Source: Formicarius rufipectus (Eukaryota > Chordata > Aves > Passeriformes > Formicariidae). Taken from it: a stretch of 64,000 nt of DNA. The notes beneath the pieces were generated by a model. That model had not been told where the DNA came from, did not search any database, and saw nothing but the letters and a program-made list of their open reading frames with translations. Location of the stretch: assembly GCA_013399695.1 (NCBI GenBank), contig VXAU01002502.1:1770704-1834703 (forward strand), in the 5' to 3' direction. The position numbers and the translations under genes were made by a program. Positions 12,126 to 25,514 of the stretch are shown here, in pieces. Position 1 is the stretch's first letter, and every line of letters begins with the position of its first letter.

Positions 12126-13960
12126 TGAACACTATCTAGCAGATATCTTGAGAATAACATGGTTATGAGCCATGAATTATGGATTATTAAAAAGAGACTA
12201 CTGAAATCTCTCAAAGCCTCAGGCTTGGGTGCTTTGCTTTGTTGCCTCATTCACAGTATGTTTATCACAGTATGTAGTTGACATGAAATGACCAACAATG
12301 TGTCCCTAATGAATTGTTTTTACTCAGAACTGCTCACAGGGTGTTAATGTAGCATATAATCAGTTTTTCCTCAAGTTGTCTTCTTGCTGGAGTCTATAAC
12401 TCCTTAATTGTAGGTGTTCTGGGTAAAAATAATTTTCTTAAAAATGAAAGAGCAAATGGAAGACACTCCCTCATAGATAAAAAATGAGAAATTTTCTTTT
12501 TTCTAACATACAGAGTGAACAAGTGTAAGAGTGCTATAGGCAAAATTACTTTTAGGGCAGAAAGGTAGTATGTAATGCACACAGTAGATGAATATGTGCA
12601 ATCAGCATCTCTATGAAGTCCCACTAGAATCTATATTCTAGTTTTTTTTTATTAAAATATTCTTTGATTCATTTATGTCTTCTGTTTGGTTACAAGCGGT
12701 TTGACTACTTAGGTATGATTGTTGTTGAACAGGGTAAAGTATTATGTATGGACCCAATCATATTTTCTAAAGACATGTTGTACTTGGGTATCTTTTGCAG
12801 AAGAGTTGTTTTAATTTTTTTTTAACAGGGTAAAGTATTACATTTAAGTTTTTGTTTTGATGATGGCAGTGTGACTTAGTCAAAGAATGTCTATTTTTAA
12901 AATTCCTGTTCTATGCTGAAGTTACTGAAAACAGGATGCAGCCCACTAATAATGGATATTTCATGTCTCACGTTGAAATGAATGTGAAATCACTCTTTAT
13001 GTGATTAAATAAATTTAATCAAATTTCTTTTCAATTAAATTTAATGGAAATTAGTTGTGGTGTTCTCCAGTCCAAGACAAAAAGGAGAAATTTTTCAGAA
13101 AATTGTTCTGATGAGGGATGTTGTTTTTTTTTTTGTAGTAATTTACTCTAGTTTGACTAGAATGGTGACTTCCCAGGCATCAGTCTTTCCCTTCTAGGTG
13201 TCTGCTGTTGACTATATAAACATTTCCATGTGTCAATGAATCTTTATGAAATGTTTTCAGTTTATTGTACAGTGTTAAAAGCATCAAGCTAACTTGGGTC
13301 AGATCTGCTGTGAAGCAGAAACACTGGTGCATCTCAAACGTGTACTTGAGTGAGAACTTAGAGCAATTATGCGAGCCATTAAGCTCTAGATTATACCAAA
13401 ATGCTGATCATAATATTGTAGTAAGACTATCTTTTGATTACCACAATAAAAAGCAGCTTTTTTTAGTCAACCATGAAATATTTCCTAGAGAACAGGAAGA
13501 TGCCTACTAAAATACAGCAGAAGCCCCAGCAGAGCTTATGGCTGAATAGGCAAGATGAGAGGGTGCATGAAATCCTCTTGTTTTGACACTTGGTTACAGT
13601 CTACAGTGAAGGGGGGTGACATCTCCTCTTTCTGGAGTATCTGTAATGCCTGAAGTAACTGTCTTTGATGCACAGTCTGGATATACTTCTGGGTTAGCTT
13701 TAAAGTTGTACAGCCAGCATACCTAGATGCAATTCATTTCTCCCTGTCCCTTTAAGTACTTCTCTGGTGTTGTTAGATTGTTGTTTGCACAAGAGTTCTA
13801 ATGTGCTTGATACTTTGATACTGGCAATAGTATCCCATATACCCCTTGGTGACTTCCTCTCTTCCAGGTTTTTTTGAGGGGAGGTGATGAATGTGAAAGC
13901 TGATAGTCTTGCTCCTCCTCCTTTTTAATACCTTTTGTGGGGTACCAGTCACAACTGTAG
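12126..13960. other. Intronic or intergenic stretch
   Basis: No gene could be supported. A dispersed 17-bp direct repeat (12728-12744 and 12824-12840) and AT-rich hairpins near 13003-13044 are present. The 81-codon plus frame at 13265-13510 has no recognisable motif. Confidence 0.5.
12728..12840. repeat. Pair of exact 17-bp direct repeats 96 bp apart
   Basis: The word aacagggtaaagtatta occurs at 12728-12744 and again at 12824-12840. The 79 bases between them show no recognisable element. The spacing suggests a small local duplication or an insertion with long target duplications. Confidence 0.85.
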
Positions 13961-14165
13961 ATGGGATTGGGTTGGAAAATACCTTAAAGATGATCTGGTT
14001 CCAACCTCCTGCCATGAGCAGGGACACTTTCCACAAGATAGAGCTGCTCAGCGTCCTGTCAAACGTGACTGGGGCTGGTGTATTCGCAGGTGCTTTGGGA
14101 CGCCTTGCCAGTGCCTCACCACCCTCAGAATGAAGAATTTCTTCTGCATGGCTATCAAACTGACT
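13961..14165 (-). mobile_element. CR1 LINE 3'-end fragment, minus strand
   Basis: Read on the plus strand, the segment starts with 'ggattgggttggaaaatacc', has 'gatctggttccaacctcctg' near 13992 and continues to 'gtgcctcaccaccctcag' near 14110. This is the well-known reverse-complement signature of avian CR1 3' ends. An internal deletion is likely around 14055-14100, where the usual spacing is shortened. The overlapping open frames of 74 and 94 codons here are reading through this repeat and are not genes. Confidence 0.88.
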
Positions 14166-15718
14166 GTGTGTTTCTTAAGTTTGAGCTTGAAAACTGTTGA
14201 TGTAAAGAATTCAAGCTGAACACTTCTTAACTGTCCTGGGTTTTATGTGTCTAAATGGCAAGTCCATTATTTTGTTAATAAAATATTACTGCCTCGTAAT
14301 AAATGCTTCATACATGACCCTGTTCTACAGTGCATAGAGAAAAGACATCTAATCATTTTTCCTTGAGAATAGTAGACATGGTGTATTTCATTGATGAGAA
14401 ACACTAATATTTTAATACTTTTCAGTATCAAATTACCATAGTTAAAAATTTTAAAAATGTAGAAAATCAGCATAATTACTGTACTCTTTTGTATGTTAAC
14501 CTTCTTTAGTTTTAAGAAATGCAGTATCATTCTGTGACAATGTTCTGCATTCGCTGTTGAATTTTATTCTTCTCATCTAAATGGCTTCTTTGAAGAACAA
14601 ATCACCTACCCAAACAGCTTTTTTATTTCTGTAAAGGATGGCAAAAGATCCAAGAATTCATGGCAAAGTACAGAAGGGGTGATAATTGCTGCTGCAGTTG
14701 GCTACATGAAACAATTTTACTCAAAGATACCTCTATGAAAAAGCTGATGCCTCCCCCTGTGAACATTTGGTTACCTGGATGAATGCCCATTCTTTGAGCT
14801 TAAGGCTGCAAAAACTGCAAATATATTTAATTACCCATTGACAGCATCTAATGACTAAGTTAATATGATTAGTTAGAGTTTGGAGTTTTCAATGAGATGT
14901 TACTGGTTCTTGGCAGGGTTTTTGGCCCATGGTGACTCTCATGCTGTGGCTGCTTTTATTTTATTTGGTTTCTTCTGTTTGGTTTCCTTGAGAGGTCTCT
15001 GGCATACACAGATTCAGTGCTGTTTGGTCTTGAAGATTGCCTTTCCACATGTGTGTGTTGCATAGTTAAACATTTGATGTGACCTTTGGATTTCTGCACA
15101 TGCTGTTGGTGACACTGTTTGGGTTTCTCCTGGTTTGATCTTGAGTCTGAAGGACTTTGCATAGGTAGCAATTCTCCCTGGAGTGCATGAAGTGTGCATT
15201 ATTAGCCAACAAGGCATGTTTGTCTGCAAAGTCATGACACTTCTGCACAGTCAGCTGTTGTATTTTAGTTTTTCTTTTGACCTGTCTCTCAATCATGCTT
15301 TAAAAGAGAAGGTTAGAACATAAGGCTGCTGGGTAGTGCTGCCTTTGTGATAGTCACATTCTGGGTTTATTTTTCAAAGCTGCATGTAGACTTGCTTTTA
15401 GATAAATTTGGATGGATCTAGACCATTGTTTGTATATTGCAAGCCATTCCTATGGAGTGCAAGTCCAATGCTGAAGCCGTGTGTGTTATGTCAGCAAAAC
15501 ATGGATCTGTATCTACTGTTCAGTGAAGGCAGGTGATTATCTGGAGTCTGGTCTGTCTTCCCTAGAATTTTCAGATCAGAATTATCTTGAATAAACCTGG
15601 GTGAAGATTGCATGATAAGCAGATGGAGAATAAGCCCCAAAAATAGGAACCATCTGAAAGAAAAGTCTGAGTTAAGAGACAACTGAGACATTATGGTAGT
15701 TTTGTGAGTGCAACTCAA

Positions 15719-15781
15719 GTGTGGTGGTGGGTTTTTTGGTGTGTGTTTGTTTGTGTTTTTGTGGTGTGTTTTTTTTTTTTT
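15719..15781. repeat. T/G-only low-complexity run
   Basis: Sixty-three bases contain only G and T on the plus strand and end in a T-run. The pattern is GT/GTTT microsatellite decay. Confidence 0.85.
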
Positions 15782-17314
15782 CCCTGATATATATTACAGG
15801 GTAGTCACAATGAAGGCTTTGAGCTCAGGCCTCTTGTTTCCTTTAGTCTAAATGCTTGTATAGCTTCTGTACTCTGCTGAATTTCTGGTAGGTTTCATGT
15901 AAGCATTAAAGTATTATAAAACATTCTCAAAATAAGGCTTATGTTAGTTGGCATAATCTCCTTCCTCCTAAATTACTGTCTTGAGCTTCAAAGCAGCTAC
16001 CATGCTGTCTTGGATACACTCAGGTTGTTTATTCAAAGACAGCTTTCTTGTGTCCATATTGTGGATGAAAACAACACTGCCTGGCCTGTCTTTCAGAGCA
16101 GTTGCAAGGCTTGTTGCACTGTGAGTGACAAAAGGCAAAACAAGTACAAACCACACAGGCCATATTTTGAAAGGTTGTCAGCTGCTGTTGTGCTTCAAAA
16201 CAGATACTGTTTCAGCAGGCAGCTCTTCTGAAAGAAATATCTCCAAAAATGAAAGCAAAACAACATGTGGGGTGTAACAATAAAATACATTGAAACACTG
16301 AACTGAATATGGTTTAGGGTGAGCCTGCCCTAGAGCACTGGGAATGAGCCAAGCCTAAAAATTAAATGCCTATCTGCTGTTCATCTTGGACTAAGGTTAA
16401 AAGCTGGTGTGCTGAAATGGCCAGCAAAATGATTTGCAGCCTCGCCACGTTCTTTCTAGGGTAAAGCTGTTTTTCTGAAGCTCTGTTAAATTATATCTTC
16501 CACCGTGTCTGTGCTGAAATCTTAAATGAAGCAAGTGTATGTGGCTTCTTTGGTTATCAACCTCCCACCAATGTTCCCTGCCTTCTGTAGAACAGCAGCT
16601 TCTTGGGAAAAATACAAGACTTGCTAAGTGATGTTGTATAGAACTCACATTGTTATTCTTTAGTTACACAATTCTAAATAGAGGAAGAACTTGAAGTATA
16701 CCTGGAAATGTCAGAACCATCTATCAAGGTAAATTTTTTGAAGTGTTTTCTTTTTGTGGATTGAAATAAATTATAAGCTAACCCCATAAAAATATTAATT
16801 TTCTTAGATAATGTTGTGTTGTATGGTCTTGTGAAGAGACTTTTTTTTGTTTAGAGCAAATGTAAACAGTTTTCCACTTCTTGCAACTGTGACTGTTTCA
16901 TGAATTTGAATTCTCTGGTAGTCCTGGGCCCCTATTTGTATGTGACTTTTAGTTGCACTTTGCTGTAGTGCAATCTGCAGACAGCAGACATCAACATTAT
17001 AGGTAAGGAATTTGCGTGTCCAAGCTGAATACAGTAACTCAGGTTCCCTGGCTAACACATGTGCTGGTATCAGTGTTACTAGAAGCATTTCAGGTTCCTA
17101 ATTCATAGTTGGACTTTGATTGTCCATGATGTCTGAAGTTAGACTTGCCAGTACGATCGCGGTATGGGGAATGTATTCAGATGATTAAAAGAACTCTACT
17201 TCTACTGAGTGCGTTCCACATATTGTACTGAAATCTGAGGTAATGGTTATGTCAAGGGCTTTATTTTGATGGAAACTACAAAAAAAAAAGGGGCAAAACA
17301 AAACAGGGATAATT

Positions 17315-17426
17315 ATTTTGGGGTTTGTGGTTTCTTTGGACTTTGGTTTTTTGTTTGTTTGTTTTTTGTGGAGGGTTTGACTTTGGTTTGGTTTGGGAGT
17401 GTGGTTTTGTAGGTGCTTTTTTTCCC
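17315..17426. repeat. T/G-rich low-complexity run
   Basis: The run is dominated by GTTT and GGTTT words on the plus strand with few interruptions. The minus-strand 73-codon frame across it is lysine- and threonine-rich only because of this composition. Confidence 0.8.
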
Positions 17427-18621
17427 TTGAAGGGCACTGTTCAAAGTTACTTCTTGCTCCTCTAATGAGCTGTAGTTCACAGGGAGGAAATCAGTGGAAG
17501 GGTAATTCCCTAGCAGGAAGTCTTGCAAATGCACAGAAGCAGAGTGAAATTGAACGGTGCATGTGTCTGCATGGTTTTGTTTTCTAGTGCTTTTATTTGT
17601 GTTATACTTGTTTTCATGTATCCCTTGAAGGGATACAGGGAAGACTAAGTTTAAAAAGTACTTGGTTGAGCATATTGTAGTAGATGAATTACTTAAATAT
17701 ACTTGTGTTTATCTAAGAAGCATCAGATTGTCTGCTGTGAGATGTAGAGAGCACCTAGAGGTTAATACTTGAAAAAAAGGAAGAAGGTAGTAGGGTAGTG
17801 GGTTTTCATTGCCTCACAATGTACACAGTACTACAGCAGCACAATATGATTTATGGTGATCTAATTATGTCTGAAAAAGAACATTCCTAGGTATCTGAGG
17901 AGAGGTAGGTGCACGAAACTGTAGTGAAGAGCATCTTTAAAAGGAGATTAAGGCTGGGAAATGGAAGTTGTGTCTCCACAGTTCAGAGACTTCTGTGAAT
18001 ATTGGATTTTATAATCCCATGAGAATTTCTAATAAAAAAATAATTGGGAGGAGACATCAGCTGCTTCTGTTGGTAATAGTTGGCCATAATCTCTACATGA
18101 ATAAGTGTATGTAAATTGCTTCATTCAGGTAGTACTTAATATGGTAAAATCCCCAAAAATGTGAAAACACGTAAGAATATTCCTGCCTCACTTCAGTGAC
18201 TGGTGAAGAAATTTTTATTATTATTGTATGAAATGTACAATAGTATCTATGAAGAAGTATCCAGTGGTCAGCATGAATACCAAATTGATCACTTAGATTG
18301 TTAAATTTTCTATGCTAATCACATGTGGAGGTTCTTACTCCTTGATTTAGAATGCTAGAACATGAAAAACAGTTTACTTCTCATATTTCCTGAAAATAGG
18401 TAGAAGCCCAATGCATTTGCCTGCTTACTTTTACATTTTGAAATATTTTTTTAATCTGTTATTATTTTACAGTGGACTCTGACACCATTTTAGGAATTGA
18501 AAGGATATGTAAAGTTGTGTGAGAAACTTTGATTCAGTGAGCAGCAAAACAGCTCAAAAGCTTTTGAGTAAGAAGTTTGAAGCTCATTCTAAAGAAAGCA
18601 AGTCCAAAGAAATCTTAGAAT

Positions 18622-18691
18622 TAGGTTTTGTGGTCTGGGGTTTGGTGTGTTTGTGTTTTTTTTGTTTTTTTGGTTTTTTTGGTTTTTTTTT
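18622..18691. repeat. T/G-rich low-complexity run
   Basis: Repeated GGTTTTTTT units occupy the right half. The plus frames of 78 and 105 codons around 18519-19014 read phenylalanine- and valine-rich peptides from it and are rejected as genes. Confidence 0.82.
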
Positions 18692-19664
18692 AATTCATGG
18701 TGATGTGTTGTGGGAGTTCAGTTTCAGGTTTTTTTCTTTGTTGGTGTTTAACTGATGTGGTGTTTCTGTTTTATTGTTGGTTTTTTTTTCCTAGTTTAAA
18801 TTATACTGCATTTTTCCAATTATGTGTATACAGTCTGTTAGCTCCAATGGTCTCTTGTGGCCAGTGCAGAATAGCTACTAGAAATTGCAATGACCAAGGA
18901 GAAATAACTCCATTTCTTGTCCCTTATTCTGTGAGCAAGTGGGCCAGGCATTTTTACAAGTCGTTTCTGAGTAGAGTTAGGCTGTCCTTCTTCCCACCTC
19001 TTCCCAGCCTTTGATTTTCTTGATTTTTATTCTTTTTGAATGATAGCATAATAAAGTGATTTCTTTAACTTGAGTATTATAGGTACTGATTATTATTAGT
19101 AATTGTTGAGAGCTGTTGCACAGTCAAATTAACAAGTATTAGTTTATTGGTGGTAATTTTGAAGTATTTCTTGAGTATTATTAGTTGGACAAACCATTTC
19201 TCACTTGAAGAGGACTTAGTCCTTTGGTATTCAGATTTGGAGAAGCTGCAGAAGACCCCAGAACAACTGTAGTAAATGTGTGGCTAAACGCGTGAAGAAG
19301 TTTAAACATATGCTTAATTTATTGTTACATTATATTCATGGGAAGAATTTGTGGACATGAATTAGCCTGTTAGTGAGACAGTCAGGTTAGCAAATTATTC
19401 CTTTCTTGTTATGGGGTCTCACAGCAGAATAAAAATAAGTGAGGGAAACATAAGACCGTAGTAGGACTTTAGTGGACCTGGAGCCAGGTCCTGGTTCTGT
19501 GCATTTCCTGTTGGACCATACCCCTGTATCTTTCCCATGCTCTGAACTGCCTTGATAGTGATGTAGCAATAAGAAATTTTCTGCAAATAAGTTGAAAAGA
19601 TTGTTTCCTCTAATGGGCTGTAAAACATAAGCATAGTTAATTCATGTGTACTTGGGGTTCTGGA

Positions 19665-19947
19665 TCACAGAGGGCTCCCACCTTCTCCTCCTGCTGTGAC
19701 CTTAAACTCTCTGCATTATCTCATGGCTGAAATTTTCAACTGTACAATACTCCTAAATTCTTAAATGTTATCACTGAGGTGTGACTATGATTCTTAATTG
19801 GCTCAACTTTGGCCATCAGCAGGAAGTCCCTCCTGGACCTGGATGTCATTGGCTCCACAGGACAGAAGAAGCTTCTAGAAGCTTCTAACAGAAACCATCC
19901 TGGAAACCTCCCCTTCTACTAAAATTCAGCTACAGAATCCTATGACA
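19665..19947 (-). mobile_element. LTR of an avian endogenous retrovirus-like element, minus strand (related to the copy at 34307)
   Basis: Compared by eye with the reverse complement of 34307-34510, this segment keeps the same motifs in the same order. These are a 'cttaaat(n)gttatc..gaggtg' block (19760-19782), 'ctttggccat' near 19808-19817, a 'cattggctcc' block near 19846, 'acagaa..cttct..agcttct' (19863-19886), and 'ctactaaaa' leading to an edge that reads TGTCATAG on the minus strand (19947). The left boundary is uncertain, because similarity weakens before 19757. No coding part and no clear target-site duplication were seen, so it may be a solo LTR. I cannot name the repeat family. Confidence 0.62.
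19867..19886. promoter_or_regulatory. Perfect 20-bp palindrome matching a four-unit heat-shock element
   Basis: The sequence agaagcttctagaagcttct equals its own reverse complement. It spells GAA-nn-TTC-nn-GAA-nn-TTC with exact two-base spacing, the known consensus for heat-shock factor trimers. It sits inside the minus-strand LTR. Whether it is bound is unknown. The related LTR at 34307 has only a degraded counterpart around 34368-34388. Confidence 0.5.
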
Positions 19948-22486
19948 CCATAGAACATGTGTACCAAATTTGACATCAGATCAGTAAAACTTGGGTGTAA
20001 GTTGGTAATAAAATAGGAGAGAGCTGTTTCATAACTCTGTTATAAATCACTCATAGACTGGAGCAAAAAGAGTGTGCCCCTTGATTTCTCTTCTGTCCAA
20101 TCTCATGATGTTCTGGAAATGGGATAGAGTGCTAGAAAAAGAAACAAGGTTGCCTGTTCTGTTGTTGAAGGCTTATCAAAAGAATTCCAAGGGAAAAACA
20201 TCCTATCTATAAATGTCTGTAAGTACAGATAGTGATGTAATTCACCCACGTGCCTTTGGATGGGCCAGCATGAAGTGCTGAGTTGGTAAGAAGCTGATTG
20301 AAGCTTGGCATGAGCTCCCCTGGGTGTGTAGGTCCATTTTGATAACCTGAGCTAATGTTGTCAAAACCAGCTGTTGTACACTGCTGCTTTGCAGGAGTTT
20401 GCAGTGGTCTTCTTTGGATTTGAGGCAAGAAACAGAGGCAAGTAAATACCCCTTCATTTCTTTGTCTTTATTACTTTTTGCCCCAAAAAAAGATTTCCTC
20501 CCTCCTCCCATAAATACAGTATTAAATAAACAGGACAAGTACATAAAATAGGAATGTTGTGCTGCAACTGTTTTGTACTCATTGCCTTTTTGATGTTATT
20601 TCAGTCCAGAAAAGTTGAGAATGGTCAAGCAATACTGTGCTTTCATATCAGATAAGTTTTTTAATTTTGAGCATGGTCACCTATCAACATTTTTTTTCTT
20701 CATTAATAAACCCATATTTTCCTTTTCTTCAAGCCTGCCAAGAGTCTGAGTCAAAACACTGCCCACTTCTATTCGTATTTGCCAGATGGAAGTTTTGAGG
20801 CAATGTGGAGATGAAGTGACTTGCCTTCAGTGTCAAGCTATGTGTCTACTAACAGCCAGCTCTTCTCTTGGGCACTATCTGCCCTTTCATTGTTGTATGC
20901 ATGTAAAGACCAATTTATTGCTAGAGATGAGAACTGGGAAAGAAAATCCTCCATATGGCAGATGCATGGATTCATGTGCTGTCAGTGTGTTAAAGGAAAG
21001 GAAGGGTGTAAAGAGGCAATATATGCTGAGATCAAGCAGCAGGTCTTAAGCTCATGTGTGAAGGTGAATCACTTTATTCTCCTGGTGAGGTGTCAGTGGT
21101 AGACTTGCTTTTCTGATCTCAAACCTCCAAGAAGCAGTAACATTTTGAGCCTGGGGTTTGAGTGCAACCCTGAAGAAGGGTGGAGGTGAGGTGTCTGGAA
21201 GTAGGAGTAGAAAAACAGAAAGAGGTAGGAGGAAGTGAGACTCAATAATAGCTTACAAACACAGAACGTGCTATTGTCTGAACTGTTCAGGCTTGTGGAG
21301 GCCTGTTTTGTTTACTCTGCCCAGCATCTCAGGGGTGAATCCAGCTCTTAACTAGTTAAGGGAAAAGTGTCAGGCTTTCTGTCCACTGCACTAGCAGGAA
21401 GTGAAAATGGCTGGTAGCAGATTACATAGCATCAGCAAAAGCAGTATTAGTGGCCAGTTAAAATTAAGTTTGACCTTGGAATAAGGGTGGGGAAAAGAGC
21501 AGGAACCAGAAAGAGCAAGGAAGAAGATGAATGGACTGCCATGTGCTCACTGAGTTCTCAGACTGAGAGGGCAGGTGCATGATGGTGTCTTGGTCTGCTC
21601 TATGATCTGGCTGGGGTAAAGGTAAAACTTGCTAAGTATGGATTTTCAGTTTGTTCCATCATTTTGTCCTGGATTTGCATTCTTTACATGAAAATGCCTG
21701 TGGTCTGCAGGAATTCAGTGTGACAGATCTGGTGGTCCTTTCTGGACTTCTCATGAAAATGTTAACTGTAAATGTACATAAACTAAGGATCTAAGTGTGA
21801 TGGAAAACTGCAACTGTTGATGTGTAAAATTGTCTTAATGTGGATACTTTGGCCAGGTAGCTTCCTGAAATGAGATCTGTTGTGTTGCCCACCTGCATGT
21901 ACTGCAGTTCTGAACTCTGGAGGGTCACACAAGCATTTTCAAAATGATAATCACCCAGACCTGAAAACATTATACTGTTAGGGGTGTTTGGGGAGACTCA
22001 GTCCCTGTCCTTGTGTACCCTGTAGCTTTCTGGGACACTCGGTGAGCTTTGTACCTAAAGTTTGTGTGTATGGGTGGCAGGTCTTCTGCAAGCTGCTGTT
22101 AATCACCCTTTTTATACATCTGGGTCTCCTGCCTTGGTATTGCATGGCCAGGCTGACTGATAGCTTGCACAAGGTCATTTCAGGTAGGACTGGGAAAAAA
22201 GCCAAGGTCTCCTGCACACTGAGTGTGGCTCTCTATTGCCCTTGGGCAACACCACTGCATATCAGCACTGCTGCTGTTCTTGTGTGTGGGTTTATTCCCT
22301 GAGCCCACAATGCCTCCTTCAGTAGCTGTGACAACTCAACCACTGCTGCTTCCAGGAACTGAGTGAAATCCTCATGTATTTATTCTTTGTTGGGTGTATG
22401 TTTCTTTAGCACCCTTAAATGTCAACCTGTGGTTTTGGTGCTCTCTGGAGGAAGAGCATGACAAGTGTTTGTTTCCATCTGCTAGT

Positions 22487-22515
22487 GATACCTGTAACTC
22501 AAGATACCTGTAACT
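22487..22515. repeat. 13-bp direct repeat, 16-bp period
   Basis: The word gatacctgtaact occurs at 22487-22499 and 22503-22515. It is probably a slippage duplication. Confidence 0.8.
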
Positions 22516-23575
22516 AAAATAAGGCATTGGTGGCAGCAGTTGTAACTTCAATAGTCTTCCCTTGTGGCACTTTATTTGTTGGGAGTTTTTTAATAGATAA
22601 AGAAACTGTTGGTATTTCTTTTAGATCCTTGACCATGAAATCTTGAAGCTGTAGCCAAAATGATTTCCTGCAACTTTGTGAAATGGCAAAATTTTTCTCT
22701 TAGGCACTTACTTGAAGTTGGGAAAACAAAAGATTATAACAGAGCACTTATCTGCAGAGATCTCCAGAGAGCATTGCCACAGATTAAAATGCTGTTTGTA
22801 AAATGTGGAGGCTCCTGGGAGCTTCAGAGAATCCAGAGGATGTAGTCCAAGATGGCACATAGATGATAGGAATAAATTACTAGGAAACAAATTAAAGAGG
22901 GCATAGAAAGAACTTGCTGTTTTTTCTGGATTGTTTCTGGCACAAAGATTTGGAAAAAAAATACTGATCCATAGGCAATTGTGCTTTTTAATTCAGGACA
23001 GAAACTGTTTACCATAGAAGTAATACCCTAATAACTTCATTGTAGGGTTATGGAAGGCTTTTTGTCTAACTGATGTTGGATCATGCCTATTTATTTTGGT
23101 ACATCAAAACCTTATAGTTGAAAATACCCCAACATGCAAAGAGAAAAACCAAAAAGTCAAGTTTTAGCAAAATAGAAAAATCCTAGTCAAGTGTTTTGAA
23201 ATATAGCAAGATGGAGAATATTTTCAACCTGTTCCAGACAAAATCAATTTTGATGAAAACGTGTTATTCATGGAACAGTGTCTAACTTCCCTCATCCTTT
23301 TTGAGTCCTCTAGGCTGTATCACACAGATGAAAATGGGGTAGTTGATATTACTGAGACAAGGGTAGCCAAAAAGCAGTTGTAAAGTTTGTAGGCTGAGAT
23401 AGCATCCTGCATTTCCATGTTGCTGCTCAGCATCTTCATACCTACTCCAAAAGGTACAGTGATTCCTCTGTGGGTCACAGTAGCTCCATGTTTTAAGGAC
23501 CTGACTTAGAATGTTGAACTAAAGTTGTTATGACAGCAAGAGAGTCAATGGATGACAATCAGGCTGCTTGTATAG

Positions 23576-23625
23576 AAGACAGCACATTTATAGTTTGTAT
23601 TTATATTTGTCTGAAAGAACTCAAG
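23576..23625 (+). other. Splice-flanked 50-nt segment (candidate exon or pseudo-exon)
   Basis: A strong donor, CAAG followed by GTGAGTATG, starts at 23626. A moderate acceptor ends at 23575. One frame is open. The peptide is tyrosine- and leucine-rich and not recognised. Confidence 0.1.
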
Positions 23626-25514
23626 GTGAGTATGGGGATGCCTTTTTTCCTTGCTGCTTTTATGGGATTAATATAAAATCTCCTACAAAACCAACTGGAG
23701 AAATGACACAAGAACAATCAGTTCTGTCTGTATACTTTTGCATGAAGTTGTGCTGTCAACAAAAGCAGTAAAACAGATCTTCCAAACAGGTATAATGCCA
23801 GAGGAATGTACAAAAAATCATGTGGTGCTGATATTTATTTGCATGTACACATTTCATTATAGAAGCAATTTTTCTGTACTTACTGTAGATGAAAAAAATC
23901 CAGGTTAGACCACGAAGTTCTGCATCTTGTTTGAAAACAGAAGTCTTGGTAGTAGAAGATATCCTTAGGCAGCAGTTGAAACTTAATTTTTTTTAGAGTA
24001 AAGTTCTAGAACATACCTGATTTTTTACGTGTGTCTTTTGATTATTTGCCAAGATAATGAGCAGAAGACATAGGTGTGAAATGAACCATCAGAAAACACT
24101 GAATGTTGTGTGGATCTGTCAGTTCCAGTGAGGTTCCTGCCCTTGAATTTTAGGGTACAGGTTGACTGTCATTCTAACTTTTAGTTTAGGGATAAGTTGT
24201 CTGCTCATATGTAATCAGTGTGTGTTTTCAGCCTATGTAACAGGGCTTAAATACAAATGAATGGAAATTTATGTGCCAACAAGTACTGGCTGCCTCTTTG
24301 CTCTAGGTATTGTGTAAGCAAATAAATAACTTCAGAGAATGTTGATAAATAAGTGCTGGTGTATCAGTACATGTTAGTCTTACTGTAGAGGAAAAATAGT
24401 CTGACAGGGACTTTTTTCCCTAACTGGAGGACATGTCAGTTGTTCTGGGTAGTTATCATGCGTTTATCAAGTATTTAATCCTTAAGTAAGCATCAAAAAA
24501 GTCACTATCTGTGTCCAACATGGAAATTCAACATAAATGAACACAGAGTCTTTAATGGAATTCAATTTGGTATCAGTTTTGCAGTGTGTTTGTTTCTTTT
24601 TCCTTTTCACTTTTTCACCTTTTTTGCTTTTAATAGTGGGTAAATATGTTCTCAGATAGTGACTGGATTTCCAAGGTTTGATCTATGGTTGGGGGGGAAT
24701 AGTATTTAGGTAATTAATGCTGTTTATTTGTGTTCTTAACTGCAACTCAATATGACTTCTGCAATTTCTGCCAATTCGAAATGTATCAGCCTTAAAGAAG
24801 TAAGCCCCCAATGATTGCCAAGAATACATTGATATGGTATTTGCAGTGCTTTTTGAAGACCTCAGATACCTAAAGATATTTCTCAGGTCAAAAACACTGG
24901 CTGAGACTGGAGATTTTTCTTTGTGACAACATTAGTGTGGCTATTCCTGTTCAAGAAACTGTCTTTGATTTTAGTAGGTATCTTATTTGTTTCAGGAGGA
25001 AAATACACTATTAAAAAAGATACGTTTGTATGTGTATATGTGAAGAAACTGGTGGTATATGGTGTTTTCACAATAATTAACCAGTTTTTCCACTCTGAGC
25101 TTGAATGTGTTATTAAACCCTTCCCAGAACACTCCTTTAAAACATTTCCACTGAGTGGATCATTCATTTATATAGCTCTTGTTTATTCATGGACAGTCTC
25201 TTAAAAATTAATTGCTGTCATGAAAATATATCAGTTTTTGATTTATGAGGAGAGATCATGTTTATTCCTGAATTTATTTAGATTATATCAGGCAAATTAG
25301 AAAGCTTTATAATAGGCACAGTAATTTTAATGTTAGGGTCCATATTTATAGGGTCCCTAAAGAACAGAGTGTATCAATCTGTCTCTTCAACTACTCAATT
25401 CCCCTGTTCAGAAATGCATTTTCTAAAAGCATGTTACTCTGAAATACTGTAGTAATTCTGCAGAGATATTTTACTGATGAACCAAGTCATTTTTCTAGAT
25501 GACACCTGGCCTCT

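Larger units (their letters stand above)
14166..19664. other. Intronic or intergenic stretch with T/G-rich runs
   Basis: No gene could be supported in 5.5 kb. Three strand-asymmetric T/G runs lie at 15719-15781, 17315-17426 and 18622-18691. A pair of opposite-strand frames at 15941-16231 plus (96 codons) and 15968-16156 minus carries no recognisable domain. Confidence 0.5.

Noticed and set aside
13003..13044. AT-rich hairpins (gattaaat-aa-atttaatc and attaaatttaat)
   Set aside because: Such symmetry is expected in very AT-rich sequence. No supporting context.
13909..14219. Overlapping 74- and 94-codon frames
   Set aside because: They read through the minus-strand CR1 fragment in a non-CR1 frame.
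20786..22302. Cluster of 79-104 codon frames in a slightly GC-richer patch
   Set aside because: Frames overlap on both strands, lack known motifs and have no convincing exon boundaries. I considered a pseudogene but could not identify any parent.
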